From the NCBI RefSeq assembly GCF_026239735.1, contig NZ_JAPIVT010000022.1:1-64000 (forward strand): a stretch of 64,000 bases of DNA, given 5' to 3'. Made by a program: the position numbers and the translations under genes. Positions 54,709-63,876 of the stretch are shown piece by piece; position 1 is the stretch's first letter, and each line of letters begins with the position of its first letter. The notes below the pieces were generated by a model. That model did not search any database, was not told the DNA's origin, and was given only the letters and a program-made list of their open reading frames with translations. The DNA comes from Pedobacter sp. MC2016-05 (GTDB lineage: Bacteria > Bacteroidota > Bacteroidia > Sphingobacteriales > Sphingobacteriaceae).

Positions 54709-54801
54709 CGTCATTGCGAAATTGATTTTTCATCGATTGAAGCAATCTCATTCGTAAAAGAGAAGATTGCCGCGGTCGTGAAATACTCCCTCGCAATGAC
54801 G
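54709..54801. repeat. CGTCATTG...CAATGACG repeat element, inverted copy
   Basis: CGTCATTGCGAAATTGATTT ... CATCGATTGAAGCAATCTC at the left and GAAGATTGCCG ... CCTCGCAATGACG at the right. The left arm matches the reverse complement of the right arm of the 18014 element (AATTTTTCATCG, GAAGCAATCTC), so the two are copies in opposite orientation. Confidence 0.75.
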
Positions 54802-54843
54802 ACCGTCCTAAAACGCCGCTCATATTGTTTTTTGAAATAAATT

Positions 54844-54872
54844 AACCCTCAGCATGATAGCGAGGGGTTTTG
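54844..54872 (+). terminator. Hairpin between GH31 and rhaM
   Basis: AACCCTC (54844-54850) and GAGGGGTT (54862-54869) can pair, followed by TTTTG. It could end or attenuate the GH31 transcript before rhaM, which lies 32 bp on. Confidence 0.4.
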
Positions 54873-54900
54873 TCATCCTAAAACATAGTAATAGAAAAAG

Positions 54901-55209
54901 ATGAAAATTGCATTTAAAATGAAACTTAAGCCTGGTTTTAAGGCTGAATATAAAGCTCGTCACGATGCAATTTGGCCAGAGTTGGCTGTATTGCTTAGAG
55001 AAAATGGCATCAGTGATTATTCCATTTTTTTAGATGAAGAAACCGATACCTTATTTGCCGTACAACAGCAAAATGGAAATTCATCACAAGATTTGGGCAG
55101 TACAGCAATCGTTCAGAAATGGTGGGCATACATGGCCGATATCATGGAAACTAATGCCGACCAATCTCCCGTATCAATTCCATTAGAACAGGTATTCCAT
55201 TTAGATTAA
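54901..55209 (+). CDS. rhaM: L-rhamnose mutarotase
   Basis: A 102-residue cytoplasmic enzyme that interconverts alpha- and beta-L-rhamnose, speeding supply of the form used by rhamnose isomerase. The length is standard. The catalytic His is in RHDAIWPEL (His21), and the active-site aromatics are in VQKWWAYMADIMETN. It lies 5 bp before the GH106 rhamnosidase gene, so the enzyme that frees rhamnose and the one that prepares it are co-transcribed. The genes rhaA, rhaB and rhaD are not in this window. Confidence 0.93.
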   Translation: MKIAFKMKLKPGFKAEYKARHDAIWPELAVLLRENGISDYSIFLDEETDTLFAVQQQNGNSSQDLGSTAIVQKWWAYMADIMETNADQSPVSIPLEQVFHLD

Positions 55210-55214
55210 AAACC

Positions 55215-57986
55215 ATGCAAACTAAACGATTCGTCTCGCTGCTTTTTACCAGCATTTTATTTTACCATATAGCTAATGCTCAGTCTGCATCTAAAAAGGC
55301 AGTAACCTGGCCTAAAATAGAGAGTCAAATGAAACCCTGGACCAGATGGTGGTGGATGGGAAATGCTGTAGATGAAAAGAACCTGAAAATCGTTTTGCAA
55401 AAATATGCCGCTGCAGGTTTGGGTGGAGTAGAGATTACGCCGATTTATGGTGCCATGGGTTATGAAAAGCAATATTTGTCGTTCCTTTCGCCCCAATGGA
55501 TAAACGCTTTAAAATATACCGTTAAGGAAGCTAATTCCCTTGGAATGGGCGTAGATATGAATACTGGAACAGGTTGGCCTTTTGGTGGCCCGCAGGTAAA
55601 GCCAGAAAATGCCGCATCAAAATTAATTGTTCAAGAATATAAACTAACTGCTGGCGAAAAGCTGAATGAGGTAATAAAAGTTAAGGAAACTAAACAGGAT
55701 TTCGCAAAGTTGCAGGCGGTTACTGCTTACGGGCCAAATGGTGAAACAGCAGATTTATTTGCTGCTGTTAATCAAGATGGTACTTTAAGCTGGTCGCCAA
55801 AATCGGGCGTTTGGCAAATTTACGCAGCTTTCGCTGGTAAAACCCGCCAAATGGTAAAACGTGCTGCTCCTGGCGGTGAGGGGTTTACACTAGATCACCT
55901 CGATAAACCCTCAGTAGATGTTTACTTAAAACACTTTACAGATTCATTTCGCAATAAGCCACAGGGCGTAAGGTCGTTTTTTAACGATAGTTATGAAGTG
56001 TATGGCGCCACCTGGACGCCAACTTTTTTTACCCAATTTAAAAAGAACAGGGGTTATGATTTAGCCATGCACCTAAAAGATTTGGTAAGCAAAGATTCAA
56101 CAAATGAAAATATTGCTCGTTTAAAGTCCGACTATCGTGAAACGATGGATGAATTGCTGCTAGAAAATTTCACAAAAAATTGGACCAACTGGGCGCATGC
56201 GTTAAAATCATTAACCAAGAACCAATCTCATGGTTCACCTGGCAATTTACTTGATCTGTATGGCGCTGTTGATATACCGGAAACCGAAACTTTTGGCTCT
56301 AGTGCCTTCGATATTCCTGGTTTGAGAAGAGATTCTGCTGATATTAGAAATGTAGACCCTGATCCGATGATGAGTAAATTTGCATCTTCAGCAGCGCACA
56401 CCGGTGGGAAAAAACTAGTATCGTCTGAAACTTTCACCTGGCTTACCGAACATTTTAAAACCTCCTATTCGCAATGTAAGCCTGAAGCCGAACAACTGTT
56501 CTTATCTGGAGTGAATCATATTTTTTATCACGGTACCACAAATTCTCCTGAAAATGTGCCTTGGCCGGGTTGGCTGTTTTACGCCTCTGTTGAAATGAAT
56601 CCAAATAACAGTTTATGGCCACATGCCCAAGGATTAAATAATTACTTAGCTCGTTGTCAATCTATTTTACAATCGGGTACATCTGATAATGAACTGCTGA
56701 TTTACTGGCCTGTTTACGATGTTTGGAACAAAGCGAAGGGACTAGATATGGCTTTAAAGGTTCATGATGTTGATGAATGGCTACATCCAACTGCTTTTTA
56801 TAAATTGGCTAAAAATCTTTCAAAATCCGGTTATTCGTTCGATTTCGCCTCAGATAGAATATTGGCCAAAACTAAAGCAGAAAATGGAGTGCTTCGTACC
56901 GCAGAAAATGCTTCGCCATTTAAGGTTTTGATCATCCCTTCTTGTAATTTGATGAGTCCTGAAACTTTGGATAATATCGTACAATTGGCGAAAAATGGTG
57001 CAACGGTTCTTTTTCAGGAATTGCCTAAAGATGTCCCGGGTTTAGCTAACCTTGAAAATAGAAGAACTGAGTTGAAGGCATCTTTGTCTAAAATGGTGTT
57101 TAAGCCTTCAAAAAACGGCTCACTTACTTATACTTTAGGTGCGGGTAAAGTGCTTTTGTCAGCTGATATTTCCCAAGCGCTTTCGCATCTTGCAATCAAT
57201 AGAGAAGCTTTAACCGATTCGGGTTTGCAATTCATCAGAAGAAAAGCGAATAACGATACTTATTACTATTTGGTAAACCATACGGCTAAAGATATCGATA
57301 CCCAGATTCCTATAAACGCGGATGGAAAAGCTATCATTTTGGATCCACAAAGTGGACTTATTGGCTCAGCTGCAATGAAGGGAAAAAATGTTCGTGTGCA
57401 GATTAAATCAGGAGAGGCGCTATTTCTTAATATGTCCAAAAATCAATCAGACAATATTTCCTGGAGGTATTTGAATAAAAGCGGGCTGCCAATTGCCATT
57501 ACCCAGCCATGGTCATTACACTTTACCGCAGGAGGACCAGAACTTCCCTCGGATCAAAAACTAAATCAATTGGTTTCCTGGACAAAATTGAAAGACCCTA
57601 AGCTCGATGCGTTTTCAGGGACTGGAGTTTACACCACCAAATTTAATTTGAAAGCAAAAACGGCTAAAGAGTATGTTATAAACCTTCATCAGGTTAATGA
57701 AAGTGCCCGGGTTTGGATAAACGGCCAAGAAGTGGGAATTTTATGGAGTATACCGTTCCAGGCTCGAATAGGTAAATACCTAAAGCAGGGAAGTAATACG
57801 ATCAAAATCGAAGTGGTAAATTTAATGGCAAACCGAATCCGAGATATGGATATTAAAAAAATCGAATGGCGAAAATACCACGAAATCAATTTTGTAAACA
57901 TAAATTATAAGGATTTTGATGCCTCTACATGGTCAGTAATGCCGTCGGGATTGATTGGCCCGGTTTTGATCACACCTTATTTTTAA
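55215..57986 (+). CDS. Secreted GH106 alpha-L-rhamnosidase
   Basis: A 923-residue exported enzyme (signal ending IANAQ). The GH106 N-terminus is typical: MKPWTRWWWMGNAVDEKN, GLGGVEITPIYGAMG and MGVDMNTGTGWPFGGPQV. The barrel continues with SFFNDSYEVYGATWTP and SETFTWLTEHF, which hold the likely catalytic Glu residues, and the C-terminus is a jelly roll (ESARVWINGQEVGILWS). It removes terminal alpha-L-rhamnose from RG-I oligosaccharides after GH105 has removed the unsaturated uronic acid. It lies 5 bp after rhaM. Confidence 0.95.
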   Translation: MQTKRFVSLLFTSILFYHIANAQSASKKAVTWPKIESQMKPWTRWWWMGNAVDEKNLKIVLQKYAAAGLGGVEITPIYGAMGYEKQYLSFLSPQWINALKYTVKEANSLGMGVDMNTGTGWPFGGPQVKPENAASKLIVQEYKLTAGEKLNEVIKVKETKQDFAKLQAVTAYGPNGETADLFAAVNQDGTLSWSPKSGVWQIYAAFAGKTRQMVKRAAPGGEGFTLDHLDKPSVDVYLKHFTDSFRNKPQGVRSFFNDSYEVYGATWTPTFFTQFKKNRGYDLAMHLKDLVSKDSTNENIARLKSDYRETMDELLLENFTKNWTNWAHALKSLTKNQSHGSPGNLLDLYGAVDIPETETFGSSAFDIPGLRRDSADIRNVDPDPMMSKFASSAAHTGGKKLVSSETFTWLTEHFKTSYSQCKPEAEQLFLSGVNHIFYHGTTNSPENVPWPGWLFYASVEMNPNNSLWPHAQGLNNYLARCQSILQSGTSDNELLIYWPVYDVWNKAKGLDMALKVHDVDEWLHPTAFYKLAKNLSKSGYSFDFASDRILAKTKAENGVLRTAENASPFKVLIIPSCNLMSPETLDNIVQLAKNGATVLFQELPKDVPGLANLENRRTELKASLSKMVFKPSKNGSLTYTLGAGKVLLSADISQALSHLAINREALTDSGLQFIRRKANNDTYYYLVNHTAKDIDTQIPINADGKAIILDPQSGLIGSAAMKGKNVRVQIKSGEALFLNMSKNQSDNISWRYLNKSGLPIAITQPWSLHFTAGGPELPSDQKLNQLVSWTKLKDPKLDAFSGTGVYTTKFNLKAKTAKEYVINLHQVNESARVWINGQEVGILWSIPFQARIGKYLKQGSNTIKIEVVNLMANRIRDMDIKKIEWRKYHEINFVNINYKDFDASTWSVMPSGLIGPVLITPYF

Positions 57987-58119
57987 TCAAATAAGATTTA
58001 TTTTTATTAACAATTTGATGAATTAATGCTTCGATTTAGATTCCGCTATTCAACTAAATCGATTTATATCAAGTTTTGGTATTCGGCAGGTGATTTATGA
58101 TAAGATTTCATAATAAATG

Positions 58120-58136
58120 ACAGGATGGTACAGGAT
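58120..58136 (+). promoter_or_regulatory. Tandem ACAGGAT boxes before the FAS1-SusC-SusD operon
   Basis: ACAGGATGG (58120) and ACAGGATGG (58130) are near-perfect direct repeats 10 bp apart, the best copy in the window. A -7-like element TATCTTTAG is at 58158, and two TAACCAAAT boxes follow at 58176-58188 and 58191-58203. The start codon is at 58342. The rest of the 355-bp gap shows nothing else. Confidence 0.65.
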
Positions 58137-58341
58137 GGAAATACATTAGAGCCTATTTATCTTTAGTCAAGTTTACTAACCAAATAATCTTTAACCAAAT
58201 ATTTAAAATAACGTTCGTTAAGCGAATCTATGCAATAAACTTCTACGCTCTTTTCCGTTTTCATCATTACATTTTCCGATCCTTCTTAGCGTACTGTTTT
58301 GCAATTTAGTTTTATGGCCGTTGGCATTCAATAAAATTATT

Positions 58342-60567
58342 ATGAGTAAAATTTTACCAAAATTTTTAATCGTCATTTTGACATTTATTGTTATTCTGAG
58401 CAGTTGCCGGAAGAAAGAGTTTGATGAATTTTATGGTCGCCCCGAAAATTTAGGCGATCCTATTTATCAACAGCTCCAGGCAAAGGGCACTTTTACCAAA
58501 TTTTTGGAATGTATAGACAAGGCTGGCTACAAGGAAACCTTAAGTACGGCCGGTTCTTGGACAGTTTTTGCACCAACTGATGAGGCGTTTAAAACTTATC
58601 TACAAGAAAATTCGCTTACAGAGATTACTGCAGATTTAGCTTCGAAGATTGTCCGTTATTCAATGGTTTATGATGGAGAAAAAACGGAAAAACTGAGTGA
58701 TTTTTTCTCTGTAAAAGGTTTCATCAAAAATACCGCATTTAGAAGGAGATCTGTTTATTACGATTTTGTCTATGACGAGAAAGACAACAACGGCAATCCT
58801 ATCAAGGCCATCGCTACCAATAGAAATGGAATTTACTTCGCAGGCGATTTTAACAATAAAAGTATAACCTACTTCTTAGCGCCATTTATGGCTTTCTCTG
58901 GTTTATCTGCCGCAGATTATAATTTTTTCTATCCTAACATTGCTTACAATGGCAGTAATGTTGGTCCCGCTCATATTTTAGGCGATCAACAAAATATCAT
59001 TGCAGAAAACGGCGTCATTCACGTGATCGACCGCGTTTTAACGCCACCATTAAGCATTGATCAGTATGTTGAATCTAAACCAGAATACAGTACTTTCAAA
59101 AGTTTGTTAGATAAATTTGTAACGTACGGCTTAAACGCAGATATATCGCATCGCTACGAGGTATTAACCGGGAAAGCAGCCAATGTATATGTGAAGAGTT
59201 ATAGCACACTATTAGGTTTCTCGCCAAATAACGAAAACTTTTTGAAGGTAGATGCCAATGATGCTCAGCAAGGTTCTTACAGCGTAATTGCACCTACAAA
59301 TGCTGCTGTTGATGCTTATGCAAAAAACGTATTATTAAAATACTGGAGGAAAAAAGGCGTAAATAATTTGAATGAACTTTATGTTGTTGCGCCAGATTTA
59401 ATTCGCGATTATGTCAATTCTCATCTTTACAACACTACTTTATGGCCAGCTAAATTTGCCATTACTCAAAATGTTTTGGGTGATATAACCAAGCAAAGCA
59501 CTACCGATATTATCGATAAACAAGTATTAAGTAATGGATTTTTCTATGGTTCTAACAAAAGCCAGGATGCTAACGTATTTTCTACAATTTATGGCAATGT
59601 AAATCTCGATCCTGATTATAATATCATGAAACAGGCATTGTTGTATTTTAACTTAACCATTCCGCTTAAAACACAATCAATTAGATATGTAATTATTCCA
59701 ATCCCTGATGTTACTTTGAAGAAAATGGGCTTCACTTACGAACCATTTTACGTAAGCCAGCCGATTCGTGGAGATTTGCAGGCGCTAAGACGCATTTTGC
59801 AAACACATATTATTCCACTAGGCAATAGGGCCATTCCTGATTTTAGAGCTGGGTCTGGTATTTTGGAAACGTCCAATGGAGAATACATCAAATATAACCG
59901 CAACACCTTATTATCGGCAGGTACCCAAGACAGTGTGGCGGTTTCAAAACAGACTATTCCTGTTGATTCTATTAACACTACACCTTTAAATGGTGCTGTA
60001 GTTTATGGCAAAGAGGCATTAACGTATACAGCGTTAAATGTTGGCAAACACATCGAAAGATACGGTACTTTAGCTACCGACCCATACTATAATTTCTTTC
60101 AGTTTTTGTTTAATAATGCTACCCTTTATAACAAAACAACTGGTGCAATATCAGGAATAACTGATGGAGTAAGTTATACCGTATTTATTCCAATAAATGA
60201 AGCTATTGTTAATGCTGTAAAAGATGGTTTGCTGCCAGGTAATGTGACTACGGGCGTTCCGAATTTCACCGCTACCGATGGTGCTTCTGTTACACTGATC
60301 AATAAGTTTATTCAGTACCACTTCATCAATAAAAGTACTGTAGTAAGTGATGGCCAAAAAACAGGTGAATTTGAAACGCTTCTCAAAAGTGATTCTGGCG
60401 ATGCAACAAAAATAAATGTGGTGATGAATACCACTACAACACTTTCCTTGCGTGATGTAACCGGTGCAACAGTGAATGTACTATTGGGTGCTAGTGATAG
60501 AAGTAACGTACTATCAAATAGAACAGTTATCCACCAGATCAATTCTTATCTAAAATATCAATTCTAA
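58342..60567 (+). CDS. Fasciclin (FAS1) repeat lipoprotein of the PUL
   Basis: A 741-residue lipoprotein from the ATG at 58342 (lipobox VILSSC); a TTG seven codons upstream is less likely. It holds about four FAS1-type units. Typical motifs are GSWTVFAPTDEAFKTYL and NGVIHVIDRVLTPP in the first, SYSVIAPTNAAVDAY in the second, and YTVFIPINEAIVNAV with RTVIHQINSYL in the last. FAS1 domains mediate adhesion or binding. The gene lies 5 bp before susC, so the protein is probably a surface glycan-binding partner of the SusC/D importer (inference). Confidence 0.9.
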   Translation: MSKILPKFLIVILTFIVILSSCRKKEFDEFYGRPENLGDPIYQQLQAKGTFTKFLECIDKAGYKETLSTAGSWTVFAPTDEAFKTYLQENSLTEITADLASKIVRYSMVYDGEKTEKLSDFFSVKGFIKNTAFRRRSVYYDFVYDEKDNNGNPIKAIATNRNGIYFAGDFNNKSITYFLAPFMAFSGLSAADYNFFYPNIAYNGSNVGPAHILGDQQNIIAENGVIHVIDRVLTPPLSIDQYVESKPEYSTFKSLLDKFVTYGLNADISHRYEVLTGKAANVYVKSYSTLLGFSPNNENFLKVDANDAQQGSYSVIAPTNAAVDAYAKNVLLKYWRKKGVNNLNELYVVAPDLIRDYVNSHLYNTTLWPAKFAITQNVLGDITKQSTTDIIDKQVLSNGFFYGSNKSQDANVFSTIYGNVNLDPDYNIMKQALLYFNLTIPLKTQSIRYVIIPIPDVTLKKMGFTYEPFYVSQPIRGDLQALRRILQTHIIPLGNRAIPDFRAGSGILETSNGEYIKYNRNTLLSAGTQDSVAVSKQTIPVDSINTTPLNGAVVYGKEALTYTALNVGKHIERYGTLATDPYYNFFQFLFNNATLYNKTTGAISGITDGVSYTVFIPINEAIVNAVKDGLLPGNVTTGVPNFTATDGASVTLINKFIQYHFINKSTVVSDGQKTGEFETLLKSDSGDATKINVVMNTTTTLSLRDVTGATVNVLLGASDRSNVLSNRTVIHQINSYLKYQF

Positions 60568-60572
60568 CCAAC

Positions 60573-63500
60573 ATGACTAAGAAATATACATATAGTATTT
60601 TTATTTTACTATGCTGTTTGCTATTGTCTTCTATCGCATCTGCACAGCAAATCAATTATGTGAAGGGGAAAGTAATCGATAAAAAAGATCGTCAGCCTAT
60701 TATTGGTGCCTCTGTAACTATTGTTGATAAAGACCGTAGGGTAATGAAAGGCGTTTCCACTGATATTGATGGAAACTATTCACTTCCGGTTAATGATAAA
60801 ACTTATAGGATTATGGTTTCTTACATTGGCTATAAATCTACTGCACCTCTTGCCATTGATAAAGCAGTGATCAATTTCCAATTAGAATCTGCAGACAACC
60901 AGATGGAGGAGGTTCAAATTGTATCGAGAGCAAAAACGGATAACGGGAGTGGTATGAGTATCGACAAACGAGATCAAACCTCGGCGGTAGGTACCATCAA
61001 TGCAAAAGAATTGGAAGATATGCAAGCTGCATCAATTGATCAGGCTTTGCAAGGTAGATTAGCCGGTTTAGATATTGCTGCAAGTAGTGGAGATCCAGGT
61101 GCACCAATGCAGATCAGGATTCGGGGTACATCCTCAATCAATGGTGCGGTAGATCCTTTAATTGTGGTAGATGGTATGCCTTACGATATCACTATCCCAT
61201 CTGATTTTAACTTTGCAACATCAGATGAAAATAACTATGGCCAACTTTTAAATATTGCGCCATCTGATATTAAAGACATCAGCGTGTTAAAAGATGCTGC
61301 TGCAACTGCGGTTTGGGGTTCGAGAGCTGCAAATGGCGTATTGGTAATTAATACCAAAAGAGGTGTTTTGGGTCCACCTAACATGTCGTACAACTTTAAA
61401 GGTTCTTATTCAAAGCAGCCAAGTGCGATACCGATGTTAACTGGTAATCAATATTCATCGTTAATTTTAGAAGAGTTTTACAATGCAGGCAGGCAATTTG
61501 CCACTTCAGATTTTGCAAAACAGTTTCAGTACGATCGCAACGACCCTTATAATTACTATAATTACAGCAATAATACCAATTGGTTAGAAAGTATTACCAG
61601 AATTGGTTATCTGCAAGATCATAACTTGTCGATCTCTGGTGGTGGTGAAAAAGCAAAATACCGTGCATCAGTCAATTATTTTAACCAAAATGGTACGACT
61701 GTTGGAACGAGTTTGGGTCGTTTAAGTGCAAGAGTAAATTTAGATTATACCGTATCAACCAAAATTCGTTTCAGTGCAGATATCGCTTACACACACATTG
61801 ATAACAAAAATCTTTATCCAAGCGGATCAAGAGATGCAAATGTGAGAGATGTGGCTTATACTAAAATGCCCAATCAGGCGGTGTATGAGTATGACGAATA
61901 TGGAAATATTACCTCCAACTATTTTAGTCCGGCTACAACCGCACAGGGCGGCTTTGTGTACGATTTTGCAAATTCCCGTGTGTTAGGCACCTATAATCCA
62001 CTGGCTATGGCGCTCGCAGCAAGTAATCAGCAGTTGGGAGAGCGGATAATTCCTAAATTTAGTCTACAATATCAAATCATCCCTGATAAGTTGAGGTTAA
62101 ATGCAAATTTCCAGGCTGATATCAATAATACAAAAGTTAAAAAGTTTTTACCTCAAGTAGCCACAGGTCGTCCATTCTCTGAAGCTGCGGTAAATTATGC
62201 CGGAGATTCTGATGGTGATTCATTTACCATGGCTACCAATATCACTTTGGCGTATACGCCAACATTGGGCAAAAACCATGATTTAATCGCTTTTGCCAGG
62301 TTTGACAGTAACGACAGCAGAAGAACAGGACAAGGGATGTTTGCAACCAACACAGCTTCTTCCTTTTTAGCCGATCCTTCTATCGATGGTAGAACGAATC
62401 AAACTGGATCTGCCTATTCTTCATTTTCGCAAAGCCGTTCGGTGGGTTTATTAGTCAGTGCCCAGTATAAATTCATGGACCGGTATATTGTAAATGGTGG
62501 AGTTAGGGGAGATGGAAACTCTAAATTCGGACCTAATAATCGCTACGGTTTATTTCCATCGGCATCTGTTCTTTGGAGAATTTCTGGAGAGCCATTTATG
62601 AAAAACACCACCAAATACATCGATAATTTAGCCTTAAGAGCAAGTTATGGTGTTGTTGGTAATGCTCCAAGAAACGATTATTCTTACTTCAATACTTACC
62701 AGAATTATGGCTTCAGTTACTTAGGATCGTCGGGCGTATATCCATCTAATATCGAATTATCAGATTTACGATGGGAAAAAGTAACCCAATCTAACGTCGG
62801 TTTAACAGTGGTTTTATTGAAGAATTCGTTAAATATGGATATTGATGTTTACCGTAAACGTACAACTGATTTATTTTATAATGGCATCGCTATTCCTACC
62901 TACAATGGTTACTCTGGAGTAGATATGAATGTGGGTACAATGGATAACCAGGGATGGGAATTCAGTTTGTTTTATACGCCATTAAAATCAAAGAAACTTC
63001 GTATTGATGTCAATTTTAACATTTCGCACAATGTGAATATGATTCGTGAGATATCACCATTGGTACCTAGAGAAAATAACGCTCGTATTACTACAAATAA
63101 CGCTTTCAAGGTTTATTTGCAGGAAAATAATCCATTCGGTTCATTTTATGGATTTAAATTTAAAGGTGTTTATGCCGATAAAAATTCAACAATTGCCTTG
63201 GATGAAAACGGCAATCAGATCGTAGGTCCGAATGGCCAGCAGATATTTATGCGTTTCGCTTATCCATCTATCGATTATGTTTTCCAGCCGGGCGATGCCA
63301 TGTATGAGGATATTAATCACGATGGAAATATTGATTATAAAGATATTGTCTATCTAGGTAATGGTAATCCTAATTTAACTGGTGGTTTTGGTACTGCTAT
63401 CACTTTTAACGGTAACCTGCGTTTAGGTGCCAATTTTACCTACAGAACAGGGTATCAAATCATCAACGGAACAAAAATAAATACCACCAGTATGTACGGT

Positions 63501-63866
63501 TTTAATAATCAAAGTACAGCAGTGCTACGCAGATGGAGAGCCGAAGGTGATATCACCGATATTCCTCGAGCCACTTATGCAACGGGTTATAACTTTTTAG
63601 GATCGGACAGATATGTGGAAGATGGTTCTTATTTGCGTTTGAGAAGCATTACCCTAAAATATGATTTCAGCAAAAATTTATTGAGACGTATCGGGGTAAG
63701 GGGTTTAAGTGCCAACATCATGATGGAAAATATTTTAACCTTCACCAAATATACCGGACAAGATCCCGAGGTTCCAGTTAAGTTATCTACCTTCTCAACA
63801 GTAGTAGATAACTCTACAACACCTCCGATAAAAACAATCACCCTAGGTTTAACAGCAAACTTTTAA
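60573..63866 (+). CDS. susC: SusC/RagA-type TonB-linked outer membrane importer
   Basis: A 1097-residue outer-membrane protein (signal ending IASAQ). It starts with a carboxypeptidase-regulatory-like domain (about residues 28-110: VKGKVIDKKDRQPIIGASV), then the plug (about 130-255) with the SusC signature DPLIVVDGMPYD and DISVLKDAAATAVWGSRAANG, then a large 22-strand type barrel ending in IKTITLGLTANF, with a terminal Phe. It imports large oligosaccharides with TonB energy. The symbol is the family label; the specific substrate is inferred to be RG-I fragments from the locus. Confidence 0.95.
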   Translation: MTKKYTYSIFILLCCLLLSSIASAQQINYVKGKVIDKKDRQPIIGASVTIVDKDRRVMKGVSTDIDGNYSLPVNDKTYRIMVSYIGYKSTAPLAIDKAVINFQLESADNQMEEVQIVSRAKTDNGSGMSIDKRDQTSAVGTINAKELEDMQAASIDQALQGRLAGLDIAASSGDPGAPMQIRIRGTSSINGAVDPLIVVDGMPYDITIPSDFNFATSDENNYGQLLNIAPSDIKDISVLKDAAATAVWGSRAANGVLVINTKRGVLGPPNMSYNFKGSYSKQPSAIPMLTGNQYSSLILEEFYNAGRQFATSDFAKQFQYDRNDPYNYYNYSNNTNWLESITRIGYLQDHNLSISGGGEKAKYRASVNYFNQNGTTVGTSLGRLSARVNLDYTVSTKIRFSADIAYTHIDNKNLYPSGSRDANVRDVAYTKMPNQAVYEYDEYGNITSNYFSPATTAQGGFVYDFANSRVLGTYNPLAMALAASNQQLGERIIPKFSLQYQIIPDKLRLNANFQADINNTKVKKFLPQVATGRPFSEAAVNYAGDSDGDSFTMATNITLAYTPTLGKNHDLIAFARFDSNDSRRTGQGMFATNTASSFLADPSIDGRTNQTGSAYSSFSQSRSVGLLVSAQYKFMDRYIVNGGVRGDGNSKFGPNNRYGLFPSASVLWRISGEPFMKNTTKYIDNLALRASYGVVGNAPRNDYSYFNTYQNYGFSYLGSSGVYPSNIELSDLRWEKVTQSNVGLTVVLLKNSLNMDIDVYRKRTTDLFYNGIAIPTYNGYSGVDMNVGTMDNQGWEFSLFYTPLKSKKLRIDVNFNISHNVNMIREISPLVPRENNARITTNNAFKVYLQENNPFGSFYGFKFKGVYADKNSTIALDENGNQIVGPNGQQIFMRFAYPSIDYVFQPGDAMYEDINHDGNIDYKDIVYLGNGNPNLTGGFGTAITFNGNLRLGANFTYRTGYQIINGTKINTTSMYGFNNQSTAVLRRWRAEGDITDIPRATYATGYNFLGSDRYVEDGSYLRLRSITLKYDFSKNLLRRIGVRGLSANIMMENILTFTKYTGQDPEVPVKLSTFSTVVDNSTTPPIKTITLGLTANF

Positions 63867-63876
63867 TCAGCAAAAA

